58,365 nucleotides of DNA, from positions 1 through 58,365 of the forward strand of contig JAFTFD010000060.1 in assembly GCA_017449745.1 (NCBI GenBank), in the 5' to 3' direction. Made by a program: the position numbers and the translations under genes. Positions 45,777 through 54,603 of this stretch are shown one piece after another. How positions within the stretch are numbered: the first letter of the stretch is position 1; every line of letters starts with the position of its first letter. The notes beneath the pieces are model-generated. The model was not told where the DNA came from and did not search any database. It saw only the letters and a program-made list of their open reading frames with translations. This DNA is from Lachnospiraceae bacterium (GTDB lineage: Bacteria > Bacillota > Clostridia > Lachnospirales > Lachnospiraceae).

Positions 45777-45832
45777 ATCTGTTCTGTTATCAGCTTGCGC
45801 AGGCTTCCGGCCCTGAACGTGCGATTTGCATG

Positions 45833-45861
45833 AAAAAACGCCTCAGCAGTTCTGAAGCGTT
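45833..45861 (-). terminator. Rho-independent terminator of the ftsH-to-crh operon
   Basis: AACGCCTCAG/CTGAAGCGTT forms a stem with one mismatch around CAGTT, followed on the minus strand by six T residues. It is 46 bases after the stop of the Crh-like gene. Confidence 0.85.
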
Positions 45862-45907
45862 CTGATGATCTATATAACCGATTTTGACAGTTGCGGAGCG
45901 AATATGA

Positions 45908-46177
45908 TCACTCTGCATCGGAAGGGGTCCTGGAGATAAATCCTTCGATCTCTGCAATTGCTGCCGCCTCGTCTGCGCCGTCGGCGGAAACCGTCATGGA
46001 ATCCCCGTTGTCCAGTTCAAGTGACATCATGCCCATAATGCTCTTTGCATTGACGCGCTTTGTGCCCAGCTCAATATAGATCCTGCTGTCATATTTGCTG
46101 GCAACCTGAACAAGCTCCGCGATCGGACGAGCCTCCAGACCGTCTTTCAAAGCAATAACCATTGACTTCCTGATCAT
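45908..46177 (-). CDS. Crh-like HPr paralogue with Glu in place of the active histidine
   Basis: The 89-residue protein is a full-length HPr homologue, but the active-site loop reads GLEARPIAELV: position 15, His in HPr, is Glu15. The regulatory Ser46 is intact in NAKSIMGMMSL. Bacillus Crh, encoded in the same place after whiA, has Gln15 and acts only through Ser46 phosphorylation by HPr kinase and CcpA binding. The kinase HprK is encoded four genes upstream. Its start overlaps the whiA stop by four bases (ATGA), and its AGGAGGATT site lies inside whiA. It is the last gene of the operon. Confidence 0.93.
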   Translation of the reverse strand: MIRKSMVIALKDGLEARPIAELVQVASKYDSRIYIELGTKRVNAKSIMGMMSLELDNGDSMTVSADGADEAAAIAEIEGFISRTPSDAE

Positions 46178-47130
46178 AATCCTCCTTGTTTCGCGGTGTC
46201 CTTCGATCCCGCAGGGGATCCGGTGCCGCGAGGCAGTTCATTCTGCCTGATCTTTTCTGCTAACTCCGTCAGCTTCCGGAGTCTGTGGCTGACGCCGGAT
46301 TTTCCGACAGGCGGGTCCAGCATTTCACCGAGTTCCTTCATGGATACCTCGGAATTTTCGATACGCAGCTGTGCGATCTCTTTAAGAGAAACCGGCAGGT
46401 CCTCGTATTCCGGCGCGTTCATGATCAGCCGGATGTCCTCGATCTGTTTCTGCGCGGCATCCACACTCTTTCGTATGTTGGATGTCTCACAGTTTACGCG
46501 TCGGTTTACCTGTCCGCGAACCTGACGAACGATCCTGGAATTCTCCAGATTCATAAGGCTCGCATGCGCTCCCATCAGGGAGAGAAGATCTGCGATCGAC
46601 TGTGCATCCTGAAGCGTAACGACCCGGTAGTTTCTCCTCCGGTGAACATGTGCGCTCAGTTCATGATCCTCTAGGACTCTCATCAGCTGGGAAGCCAGTT
46701 CCTCGCCTGTACAGAGAAACTCCAGTCTGTATTCCCTGCCCGGATCACTCACCGTCCCGATACACAGGAACAGGTTGCGCAGCCAGCTGCGGACACATCG
46801 CTCATTCGGAAGAAGCGACCAGCCTGTTGCTCCGCCCCGATCGATCAGATCTCCGTTTTCATCGACGAGATCGATCAGCGACGCAAGCTCTCTAATCTCT
46901 TCCGAAGAAGCCGACTCGATAGATATATTAGCCGTTTTTTGCAATAATGTAAAGCACTTTGTCGCCGCCGGTCCTTTCCCCGCAGCCATTTCCAGATGAT
47001 AGTTTCCTTCTTCATCCACGGAAAATCTGCAGAGGCACATGAGCAGGACGGCCAGGGCTGTCACCTGCTCATCGGCGGAACCCGCCACATGAGCCGCCAG
47101 TTCCTTTTTCACTTCTCCCGAGAACGACAT
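46174..47130 (-). CDS. whiA: Sporulation/division regulator WhiA
   Basis: A 318-residue protein with the WhiA N-terminal LAGLIDADG-like domain, recognisable by MSFSGEVKKELAAHVAGS, the RRNYRVVTLQDAQSIADLL segment and a C-terminal helix-turn-helix with LRIENSEVSMKELGEMLDPPVGKSGVSHRLRKL. In Bacillus it is needed with other factors for division and chromosome segregation; in actinomycetes it is a transcription factor. It lies downstream of rapZ and overlaps the crh-like gene. GGAAAGGAAG precedes its ATG. Confidence 0.95.
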   Translation of the reverse strand: MSFSGEVKKELAAHVAGSADEQVTALAVLLMCLCRFSVDEEGNYHLEMAAGKGPAATKCFTLLQKTANISIESASSEEIRELASLIDLVDENGDLIDRGGATGWSLLPNERCVRSWLRNLFLCIGTVSDPGREYRLEFLCTGEELASQLMRVLEDHELSAHVHRRRNYRVVTLQDAQSIADLLSLMGAHASLMNLENSRIVRQVRGQVNRRVNCETSNIRKSVDAAQKQIEDIRLIMNAPEYEDLPVSLKEIAQLRIENSEVSMKELGEMLDPPVGKSGVSHRLRKLTELAEKIRQNELPRGTGSPAGSKDTAKQGGL

Positions 47131-47204
47131 CTTCCTTTCCTCATTTCAGGCTCTTAAGACCGCCCGGCCGGAATGAGCGCGGACAGCAGGACAGGCTTCG
47201 CATC

Positions 47205-48062
47205 TTAATTGCGGATATCCCTGTGGTAGAGCTTGATTCCGTATTCACCTTTTCCCTCGAGCCTTGCATACAGCTCATTGGCGAGCGTAACGGATCTGTG
47301 TTTTCCCCCTGTGCAGCCGATCGCGATGACCAGCTGGTTTTTTCCTTCCTTTACATAGTTCGGGATCAGGAAGGTGATCATATCTTCCAGTTTATTTAAG
47401 AATTCCTGCGTCTGGGGAAATGACTTTACGTATTCCTGCACAGGCGCATCGTTTCCCGTCTGATGCTTGAGTTCCTCGATATAATACGGATTCGGAAGAA
47501 AACGCACGTCAAACACCAGATCGGCGTCCGAAGGAATACCGTATTTAAAGCCAAAGCTCATCACGTTGATCATCAGGGAATTGTAATGCTTGTTCTCCTG
47601 GAAGATCCGTACAAGTTCTGCCTTGAGTTCTCTTGTCAGCAGCCCGGACGTATCGATCACGTAGTCCGCCTTGGCCTTGATCCCTTTCAGGATCTCCCGC
47701 TCCTTGCGGATCCCGTCCTCGACCCTTCCTTCCGGCTCCACCGGATGGGCTCTTCTTGTCTCTTTGTAGCGGCGGATCAGAGTCTCATCGCTGGCATCCA
47801 TGAAGAGGATCTCATACCGATATCCCTTTTCACGCAGCGCTGTAAGAACTTCCTCCACATAGGCAAAGGGCATATCGGAGCGGACATCCAGTCCCAGGAC
47901 GACTTTGGTGATCTCACTGCCCGGCATGAAGACGAGCTCCATGAATTTATCGATCAGATGCACCGGGAGATTGTCGACGCAGTAATAGCCTTCATCTTCC
48001 AGCATACGGATCGCCGTCAGCTTTCCGCCTCCGCTCATACCTGTCACAACAATAAAACGCAT
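47205..48062 (-). CDS. rapZ: RNase adapter / nucleotide-binding protein RapZ (YvcJ)
   Basis: A 285-residue P-loop protein. The N-terminal Walker A region reads GMSGGGKLTAIRMLED, followed by GYYCVDNLPVHLIDKF, the VVLGLDVRSD strand, and the C-terminal domain with NVMSFGFKYGIPSDADLVFDVRFLPNPY and AIGCTGGKHRSV. In E. coli RapZ binds GlcN6P and guides RNase E; the Bacillus YvcJ hydrolyses nucleotides and affects competence. The usual Ser/Thr after the Walker Lys is Leu here (GKL), which may weaken nucleotide binding. The yvcK gene normally found next in Bacillus is missing. Confidence 0.95.
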   Translation of the reverse strand: MRFIVVTGMSGGGKLTAIRMLEDEGYYCVDNLPVHLIDKFMELVFMPGSEITKVVLGLDVRSDMPFAYVEEVLTALREKGYRYEILFMDASDETLIRRYKETRRAHPVEPEGRVEDGIRKEREILKGIKAKADYVIDTSGLLTRELKAELVRIFQENKHYNSLMINVMSFGFKYGIPSDADLVFDVRFLPNPYYIEELKHQTGNDAPVQEYVKSFPQTQEFLNKLEDMITFLIPNYVKEGKNQLVIAIGCTGGKHRSVTLANELYARLEGKGEYGIKLYHRDIRN

Positions 48063-48119
48063 ATCTGTCCGCCTTTGATCGTACCTGCACTGTAAGGTTT
48101 CTGTAACTGCGAGCTCTTG

Positions 48120-49112
48120 CTATCCGAGGTAGATGACCTCCCTCTCCAGTCTGACTCCGCTGCTCTCCAGGACCTTTTCCTGGACCTGGCGGATCAGCTC
48201 CCGGATCTCGCCCGCACTGGCGCCGCGGTCATTGACGACGAACCCGCAGTGCTTCTCCGAGATGCAGGCGCCTCCGACGCGGAAGCCCCTCAGCCCCGCA
48301 TCCATGATCAGCTTGCCCGCAAAATAACCCTCCGGCCTCTTAAACGTACTGCCGGCACTCGGAAACTCCAGGGGCTGTTTTTCCAGGCGTTTTTGCGCCA
48401 GCTCCTGCATCCTGCCAAGAACACTTTCCCTGTCGGAAGGCGTCAGTTCAAATACTGCCTCAAGAACGATGTTCCGCGTGCTGCGGATCCTGCTGGTCCG
48501 GTATCCGAACTCCATCTGTTCCCGGTCCAGCGTGCGGATCTGCATATCGTCGTCGAGCACCGTCACGCTTTTGGTGACCTGGCACATCTCGCCGCCGTAA
48601 GCTCCCGCATTCATAGCGATCCCGCCGCCGATGCTCCCGGGGATCCCGGCGGCAAATTCCAGGCCGGTAAGCCCGTGCAGCATGGCTTCTCTCGCCGCCA
48701 TGGCAAGAGAGGCTCCTGCGCCTGCCGTAACAAGGCACCCGTTCACGGTAACGCTGTCCATTCCGCCGCGGCTGTCCTGCTGCGTGGGAACTTCTTCAGA
48801 CAGTTCCGGCCTCGTATCGGTCAGCGGGCCTGTCCCTTTCCCTGTCATCGTGATAATGCAGCCTCTGTACCCTTCATCCGCAACGAGCAGGTTCGTTCCC
48901 CGCCCCAGGATAAAATAAGGCATCTTCGCTTCTCCCAGCAGCGCCAGAGTCCTGGAGAGCTGCTCCGGCGAGCCCACGCGCACGAACAGGTCGGCGGGAC
49001 CGCCTGCCCGGAACGAAGTATGCAGGGACATCGGTTCCTTTATATGTACATTTTCATCTCCCAGGACCGCCCCGAGCGATTCCCTGAGAGCCATGGATCT
49101 TTCGCTTGTCAT
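48120..49112 (-). CDS. murB: UDP-N-acetylenolpyruvoylglucosamine reductase
   Basis: A FAD enzyme that reduces enolpyruvyl-UDP-GlcNAc to UDP-MurNAc with NADPH. The 330-residue protein shows the FAD-binding MSLHTSFRAGGPADLFVR, LGRGTNLLVADEG, GLEFAAGIPGSIGGGIAMNAGAYGGE and the C-terminal FPSAGSTFKRPEGYFAGKLI with a catalytic-region Ser. A Gly/Ser/Thr insert (about 105-115) is longer than usual. No clear Shine-Dalgarno is seen, so the ATG at 49112 is a moderate guess; it lies 16 bp after hprK. This neighbourhood (murB-rapZ-whiA) is common in Firmicutes. Confidence 0.95.
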   Translation of the reverse strand: MTSERSMALRESLGAVLGDENVHIKEPMSLHTSFRAGGPADLFVRVGSPEQLSRTLALLGEAKMPYFILGRGTNLLVADEGYRGCIITMTGKGTGPLTDTRPELSEEVPTQQDSRGGMDSVTVNGCLVTAGAGASLAMAAREAMLHGLTGLEFAAGIPGSIGGGIAMNAGAYGGEMCQVTKSVTVLDDDMQIRTLDREQMEFGYRTSRIRSTRNIVLEAVFELTPSDRESVLGRMQELAQKRLEKQPLEFPSAGSTFKRPEGYFAGKLIMDAGLRGFRVGGACISEKHCGFVVNDRGASAGEIRELIRQVQEKVLESSGVRLEREVIYLG

Positions 49113-49128
49113 AAATCATTTACCGCAG

Positions 49129-50070
49129 TTATTCGTCATCATCTCCGCGTCTGGATGTCAGAGCCTTCTGCACACGGTTGTAGAGTTCCTGCGCGGCATT
49201 GTATCCCATCTTCTTCTGACGGTGATTGATCGCTGCGGACTCACAGATAATGGCGAGATTTCTGCCGGGCCTGATCGGGATCCGGTGGCAGACAACGCGG
49301 TTTCCAAGATATTCCGTGTACTCCTCTTCCAGCCCCAGCCTGTCGTATTCCTTATCCTTGTCCCACTCTTCGAGCTGGATCACAAGATCGATGTTCTGGG
49401 TGTCCCTGACGCTGGAAACACCGAACAGGGTCTTTACATCGATGATGCCGATTCCTCTTAATTCAATGAAATGCTTGGTTATATCCGGTGCGGAACCCAC
49501 GAGAGTCTCTTCACTGACCTTGCGGATCTCTACTACGTCATCGGAAACCAGGCGGTGGCCTCTCTTGATCAGCTCAAGCGCGGCCTCTGATTTTCCGATA
49601 CCGCTCTCGCCGGTGATAAGGACGCCTTCACCATAGACGTCGATCAGGACGCCGTGGATGGAAATACAGGGAGCGAGGCGCACGTTCAGCCAGCGGATCA
49701 GTTCCGCCGTGAAAACGCTGGTCGCCTGTTTGGTCATCAGGACCGGGATCCCGTACTCATGGGCGTATTTGAGGAATGTCGCATCCGGCTGCAGCTCACG
49801 GCAGAAGACATAGCAAGGTGCGCCCAGAGCCAGGAGCTTGGGATAAGCGACCTCTCTCTCCTCTTCCGTCAGAGACTGCATATAGGAACTCTCAACAAAG
49901 CCGAGGATCTGGATACGGGCGGTATCAAAGTGCGCCATATACCCAGTCAGCTGGATGCCCGGACGGTTAATATCCGGCTGCTTGATCTTGATGCGGGATA
50001 TATCGATATCGGGTGTGAGATTGATGAGTTTCTCTTTTTCAATAACTTCGATCAGTTTTACTGTTGCCAT
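49129..50070 (-). CDS. hprK: HPr kinase/phosphorylase
   Basis: Phosphorylates Ser46 of HPr and Crh when glycolytic intermediates are high and removes the phosphate with Pi, the sensor of carbon catabolite repression. The 313-residue protein has the P-loop ITGESGIGKSEAALELI, HRLVSDDVVEI and the family signature IELRGIGIIDVKTLFG, followed by RPGRNLAIICE. The length is typical. It lies in one operon with the HPr-like gene without His15, its likely target. GGGGAAGTT precedes the ATG. Confidence 0.97.
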   Translation of the reverse strand: MATVKLIEVIEKEKLINLTPDIDISRIKIKQPDINRPGIQLTGYMAHFDTARIQILGFVESSYMQSLTEEEREVAYPKLLALGAPCYVFCRELQPDATFLKYAHEYGIPVLMTKQATSVFTAELIRWLNVRLAPCISIHGVLIDVYGEGVLITGESGIGKSEAALELIKRGHRLVSDDVVEIRKVSEETLVGSAPDITKHFIELRGIGIIDVKTLFGVSSVRDTQNIDLVIQLEEWDKDKEYDRLGLEEEYTEYLGNRVVCHRIPIRPGRNLAIICESAAINHRQKKMGYNAAQELYNRVQKALTSRRGDDDE

Positions 50071-50094
50071 AACTTCCCCTATTCTGCAAGAACC

Positions 50095-51981
50095 TCATGT
50101 ATGAAAGAACTCCCAGATCTTCTGCGCCTGCTGCTCCGAGATCTCCGGGATCTCCGAGAGCCTTTGCGGATCTGCGTTCATGATCTCCTCGATCGAATCA
50201 AAGGTGCGCATGAGCGCCTTCTTTCTGGCGGGACCGATCCCCGGTATATCGTCCAGTCTGGAATGCACCTGTGCCTTGCTGCGAAGCGAGCGGTGATATT
50301 CAATGGCAAAGCGGTGCGTCTCGTCCTGGATCCGGGTGATCAGCTTGAACCCCTCTCCGTGTGTATCGATCGGAATCTCCTCATTATGAAAATACAGTCC
50401 CCTCGTGCGGTGATTGTCGTCCTTGACCATTCCCGCCACGGGAATATCCAGTCCCAGCTCCTCCAGGACCGACAGGCAGATATTGACCTGCCCTTTTCCT
50501 CCGTCCATCAGGATCAGGTCCGGGAACTTGGTAAAGCTGCCGAGCTCCTGGTCCAGCCCCGCCTCGTTTCTCGCCCGTCTCTCATCGATCCCGTGCGTAA
50601 AACGCCTCGTCAGGACCTCCCTCATGCAGGCGTAATCATCAGGGCCCGCCACTGTCTTGATCCTGAATTTTCGGTAGTCGCTGCGCTTGGGTTTTCCCTT
50701 TTCGTAGACGACCATGGATCCGACATTGGCAAATCCGCTGATATTGGAGATATCGTAGCTCTCCATGCGGTCCGCGTTCTTAAGGTTCAAAAGCCCTGCG
50801 ATCTCTTTGACCGCGCCGATCGTCCTGCCTTCCTCCCTGCGGAACCGCTCCCTGTCCTTGGACAGGATCAGCGCCGCGTTCTGCTGGGCAAGCTCGACCA
50901 GTTTTTCCTTCTGCCCCTTCTGCGGCACGAGGATCGTGACCTTCTGCTCCTTTCTGGCCGTCAGCCACTGGGAGATCAGCTCGATATCGTCGATCTGTTC
51001 CGGGATCATGATCGTCCTTGGTATGAACGGCGTCCCGGCGTAAAACTGTTTCATGAATTCGGAGAGCACTTCCTGCCGCGTCTTTCCTCCGACGTGGTTC
51101 ATGTAGAAGTGTTCCCGTCCGATGAGGCGCCCGTCCCGGATAAAGAAAGTCTGGATAACGGCATCCGCGTCGCTGTTTTCCTCCTCGAGCGCGATGCCGA
51201 GGATATCCTTGTCCTCCCCGACGCCCTCCGACATCTTCTGTTTCTGGGCGACCTGCTTGACGCTGTGAAGCAGATCCCTCCAGCGCATGGCCTCCTCGTA
51301 ATTCATATCATCCGAGGCCTTCTGCATCCTGCCCGTCAGGTCTTTAATGATCACATCATAATTTCCTGTCAGGAACTGGACCGCCAGATCCACTCTCCCG
51401 CGGTATTCCTCCTCGGACACATTTCCGGTGCAGGGACCGATGCATCTCTGCATATGGTAATTGAGGCACGGTCTCTCAGCCCCGATATCCCGGGGAAGGA
51501 CCCTTCTGCAGTCGCGCAGGCCGTACATGTGGTTGAGAAGCTCGATCGTATCCCGGACGGCGGCCGCGCTGGTAAACGGACCAAAGTATTTCGCCTTATC
51601 CTTTTTCTGCGTTCTGGAGATCAGGATCCGCGGATAGGCCTCATCCATGGTCACTTTGATATAAGGATAGGTCTTGTCATCGACCAGAAGCGTATTGTAT
51701 TTTGGCCGGTGCTCCTTGATCAGGTTGTTTTCCAGGATCAGGGCCTCCAGCTCCGAGTCGGTCACGATATACTCGAACCAGGCGATCTGCCTGACCATCT
51801 GGTCGATCGCAGGTCCCCTTCCGATGTTTGCCCGGAAATAAGACCTGACTCGGGAATGCAGGACCTTCGCCTTGCCGATATAGATGATCGCGTCCCGGCT
51901 GTCATGCATGATGTAAACGCCGGGCTTTTTCGGCAGCTTATTCAGTTCTTCCTGGATATCAAATTTATCATTCAAGGTCAT
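50095..51981 (-). CDS. uvrC: Excinuclease ABC subunit C
   Basis: Makes both incisions in nucleotide excision repair with UvrA and UvrB. The 628-residue protein has the N-terminal GIY-YIG nuclease (KPGVYIMHDSRDAIIYIGKAK), a middle UVR domain, the C-terminal RNase H-like endonuclease with DGGKGQVNICLSVL and a terminal helix-hairpin-helix pair (GIGPARKKALMRTF and ISEIPEISEQQAQKIW-like). Its start lies inside the end of ftsH, overlapping by 14 bases; no strong Shine-Dalgarno is seen, suggesting translational coupling. hprK follows after 24 bases. Confidence 0.96.
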   Translation of the reverse strand: MTLNDKFDIQEELNKLPKKPGVYIMHDSRDAIIYIGKAKVLHSRVRSYFRANIGRGPAIDQMVRQIAWFEYIVTDSELEALILENNLIKEHRPKYNTLLVDDKTYPYIKVTMDEAYPRILISRTQKKDKAKYFGPFTSAAAVRDTIELLNHMYGLRDCRRVLPRDIGAERPCLNYHMQRCIGPCTGNVSEEEYRGRVDLAVQFLTGNYDVIIKDLTGRMQKASDDMNYEEAMRWRDLLHSVKQVAQKQKMSEGVGEDKDILGIALEEENSDADAVIQTFFIRDGRLIGREHFYMNHVGGKTRQEVLSEFMKQFYAGTPFIPRTIMIPEQIDDIELISQWLTARKEQKVTILVPQKGQKEKLVELAQQNAALILSKDRERFRREEGRTIGAVKEIAGLLNLKNADRMESYDISNISGFANVGSMVVYEKGKPKRSDYRKFRIKTVAGPDDYACMREVLTRRFTHGIDERRARNEAGLDQELGSFTKFPDLILMDGGKGQVNICLSVLEELGLDIPVAGMVKDDNHRTRGLYFHNEEIPIDTHGEGFKLITRIQDETHRFAIEYHRSLRSKAQVHSRLDDIPGIGPARKKALMRTFDSIEEIMNADPQRLSEIPEISEQQAQKIWEFFHT

Positions 51982-54307
51982 CTATGGATACGTTGGAATA
52001 ACGCCCCACTCTGTGCGCCGGGGCTTCCTGCGATTTTGTTTCTGTCTCTGCAGAAGCCTCCGCTTCCGCTCCGGCTGCCTGCCGGTCCGTCCCGGTTTCC
52101 GGTTCTTTCACAGGATGGACCGGTTCTGCTGCCGGTTCCGCCACGGACTCATCTGCCGGCTGCACCGCCTCTGCTGCCGGTTCCGCCACGCATTCTGCTG
52201 CCGGCTGGGCTGCCTCTGCTGCTTCCTTCGCTGTTTCGACAGTTTCTGCGGCCGGCACGGCTGTTTCAGCGGCCGGTTTATTCTCTGCCTTCTTATCCTC
52301 TTCAGGAAGGCCTTTTGCCTCCCGGAAGATCTTCATGAACTGGGCTCCGGTGATCGTCTCTTCCTTGATCAGGTAAGCAGCGATCTCATCCATAACGTCG
52401 AGGTTATCGGACAGGATCTTCCTGGCCTCTTCATAGCATTCGTCGATGATCCGACGGATCTCTTCATCCACGGCAGCGGCCGTATTGTCCGCACAGTTAA
52501 GGACAGCCCGTCCCTCCAGATACTGGCTCTCGACAGTCGCAAGTCCCATCAGTCCGAACCGCTCGCTCATGCCATACTGGGTGACCATAGCTCTGGCGAT
52601 ACCTGTAGCACGTTCAATATCATTGGAAGCGCCGGTCGTCACGGAATCAAATTTAAGCTCTTCTGCAGCGCGTCCGCCGAGGAGTCCCACGATCATATCG
52701 TGAAGCTCCGCCTTGGAATTCAGATAATGCTCTTCTTCAGGAACCTGCATAACATATCCCAGAGCGCCCATCGTTCTGGGAACGATCGTGATCTTCTGGA
52801 CAGGCTCCGAGTTTTTCTGGACGGCGCTGATCAGAGCGTGGCCCACTTCATGATAGGAGACGATCTTTCTCTCCTCCGCACTCATGATGCGGTCCTTCTT
52901 CTCTTTTCCAACCAGGACCTGCTCTACTGCCTCAAAGAGGTCTTTCTGGGAGACGAACTCCCTGTGCTGTTTGACGGCGTTAATAGCCGCCTCGTTGATC
53001 ATATTCGCAAGATCAGAGCCCACAGCTCCGCTGGTCGCCAGCGCGATCTCATCCAGATCCACTGTCTCATCCATCTTGACGTCCTTGGCGTGGACCTTCA
53101 GGATCGCCACTCTTCCCTTGAGGTCAGGACGGTCTACGATGATACGCCTGTCGAAACGGCCCGGCCTCAGCAGAGCCTTGTCGAGGATCTCGGGACGGTT
53201 CGTCGCGCCGAGGACCAGGATGCCCTTCGTGCTGTCAAAGCCGTCCATCTCAGAGAGGAGCTGATTGAGCGTCTGCTCCCGCTCTTCGTTTCCGCCGCCG
53301 TATTTGGAGTCACGGCTGCGGCCGATCGCATCGATCTCATCGATGAAAATAATGCAGGGAGCATTTTTGGTAGCCTCGCGGAACAGATCTCTTACACGGG
53401 AGGCACCGACACCTACATAAAGCTCAATAAAGTCAGAACCGGTCAGAGAAAAGAACGGAACATGCGCCTCGCCGGCAACCGCCTTGGCAAGAAGCGTTTT
53501 TCCCGTTCCGGGCGGGCCCACGAGCAGGGCACCCTTGGGAAGCTTTGCACCGATCTTGACATAGCGTCCGGGATTGTGAAGAAAATCGACGACTTCGACC
53601 AGGGACTCCTTTGCCTCATCCTCGCCGGCGACATCCGCAAAAGTCACGCCGGTATCCCTCTGGACATATTCCTTGGCCGTGCTCTTTCCGACTCCTCCAA
53701 TCATGCCGCCGCTCTTGGAGATCCTGCGGAACAGGAAAGAGAGCAGCACCCACATCAGGATGATCGGCAGGATATAGGTCAGGATCATGGAGATGATAAG
53801 GCTCGAAGAATCCGGAGCCTCCGCCTGCACGACAATACCGTGCTCCAGGAGCCTTGCCGTCAGGGCAGTATCGTCCTCCGCTTTTCCTGTAAAATAGCGG
53901 ATCGGCGCCGACTGGTCAGGAAGTGTTTCCGACTTGGGCGCAATATTGATCCTGCTGTCCGCGATCTCTACTCTTGCGATCTTATTTTCCTCGACCATCT
54001 GCACAAAATGGCTGTATGTGATCTCTTCCGTGGAAGAAGAGGTCCCCCGCAGGAAAAAACTGACGCACAGGAGCGTGATCATGGCTGCGATCAGCAGCAT
54101 GAAAAGATTCTGCCGCTGCTGGCCTCCGTTTCCGCCATTCCCGTTTCCGCCATTTCCATTCTGGTTATTGCCGTTTCCGTTATTCTGGCCGGAGTTATCT
54201 CCCTCCCCGAAACCGAAAAAGTCGAGATCGAACCGGCGGATCTTCTCTTTCTGTGTCTGCCGGCCTTTTTTCAGTCCGGTGATCCAATCTTTCAAATGTT
54301 TCTTCAA
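51968..54307 (-). CDS. ftsH: ATP-dependent zinc metalloprotease FtsH
   Basis: Membrane AAA+ protease for quality control. From the TTG start (preceded by AAGGAGA) the 779-residue protein has a cytoplasmic N-terminus with a Gly/Asn-rich stretch (about 36-65), transmembrane helices (about 68-86 and 170-193), the AAA module with Walker A GPPGTGKT (264-271), [10 protein letters not shown] (321-330), and the zinc site HEVGH (486-490). The final 120 residues form a low-complexity tail of Pro/Ala/Glu repeats (AAEP), not part of the conserved fold. A GTG at 54463 is in frame but has a poor spacing. It overlaps uvrC by 14 bases. Confidence 0.95.
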   Translation of the reverse strand: MKKHLKDWITGLKKGRQTQKEKIRRFDLDFFGFGEGDNSGQNNGNGNNQNGNGGNGNGGNGGQQRQNLFMLLIAAMITLLCVSFFLRGTSSSTEEITYSHFVQMVEENKIARVEIADSRINIAPKSETLPDQSAPIRYFTGKAEDDTALTARLLEHGIVVQAEAPDSSSLIISMILTYILPIILMWVLLSFLFRRISKSGGMIGGVGKSTAKEYVQRDTGVTFADVAGEDEAKESLVEVVDFLHNPGRYVKIGAKLPKGALLVGPPGTGKTLLAKAVAGEAHVPFFSLTGSDFIELYVGVGASRVRDLFREATKNAPCIIFIDEIDAIGRSRDSKYGGGNEEREQTLNQLLSEMDGFDSTKGILVLGATNRPEILDKALLRPGRFDRRIIVDRPDLKGRVAILKVHAKDVKMDETVDLDEIALATSGAVGSDLANMINEAAINAVKQHREFVSQKDLFEAVEQVLVGKEKKDRIMSAEERKIVSYHEVGHALISAVQKNSEPVQKITIVPRTMGALGYVMQVPEEEHYLNSKAELHDMIVGLLGGRAAEELKFDSVTTGASNDIERATGIARAMVTQYGMSERFGLMGLATVESQYLEGRAVLNCADNTAAAVDEEIRRIIDECYEEARKILSDNLDVMDEIAAYLIKEETITGAQFMKIFREAKGLPEEDKKAENKPAAETAVPAAETVETAKEAAEAAQPAAECVAEPAAEAVQPADESVAEPAAEPVHPVKEPETGTDRQAAGAEAEASAETETKSQEAPAHRVGRYSNVSIDDLE

Positions 54308-54603
54308 TGTCTCTCCTTCTCTGTTCTCCAGAGTTTGCACTGCCCTGCATATAGCGGATTTTAGTGTAAGCATCAAGAAAAATCCACCGGCGGTCATGTT
54401 TTTCAACGGGACATCTTCAATAAGTTTGCTCTGAAAACTGACCGTACGGCCGTTAGGCCGCACTCCCCCCGGAACCGATGGATACGAATATATAATAGTA
54501 CAAAATTTTATTTGCGTAAATCGTTACTGCTCGCCTGCCCGGCCGGTGCCGCAGCAATGGCAGCAATGCCATCCCCTCTTACAGCTGACCGCGGTCCCCG
54601 GGA
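54308..54603. other. Intergenic region upstream of ftsH
   Basis: About 300 bp. It holds the ftsH promoter (see the promoter entry at 54492-54520), a leader of about 175 bases with a CGGCC/GGCCG-type hairpin (54440-54462), and the 3' side of the DUF1846 gene. I see no hairpin with a T tract for the DUF1846 gene. A 52-codon in-frame extension of ftsH runs through the leader but lacks a well-spaced ribosome site. Confidence 0.5.
54492..54520 (-). promoter_or_regulatory. Candidate promoter of ftsH
   Basis: On the minus strand TTTACG (54515-54520) and TATTAT (54492-54497) are separated by 17 bases. The surrounding sequence is AT-rich. It would give ftsH a long leader. Confidence 0.65.

Larger units (their letters stand above)
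45571..45907. other. Structured intergenic region between the GNAT and Crh-like genes
   Basis: About 340 bp. On the minus strand TTGCGT and TATAAA (about 45633-45660) may drive the GNAT gene. On the plus strand the hairpin TGCCGGT/ACCGGCA (about 45701-45726) is followed by ATCCTCCCTTTTTT, then a very strong hairpin with a T tract. On the minus strand the same stretch has GGGAGGATG, the stem, then a micro-ORF MKKF. See the separate terminator entries. It may encode a small RNA. Confidence 0.5.

Noticed and set aside
49654..52338. 894-residue plus-strand ORF opposite uvrC and hprK
   Set aside because: It is an antisense open frame caused by high G+C codon bias; the minus-strand genes are well supported.
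52013..54364. 783-residue plus-strand ORF opposite ftsH
   Set aside because: Antisense shadow of ftsH with no recognisable domain.
54463..54463. GTG start for ftsH 52 codons upstream
   Set aside because: The GGGGGGA before it is too close for normal initiation, whereas AAGGAGA is well spaced before the TTG at 54307.
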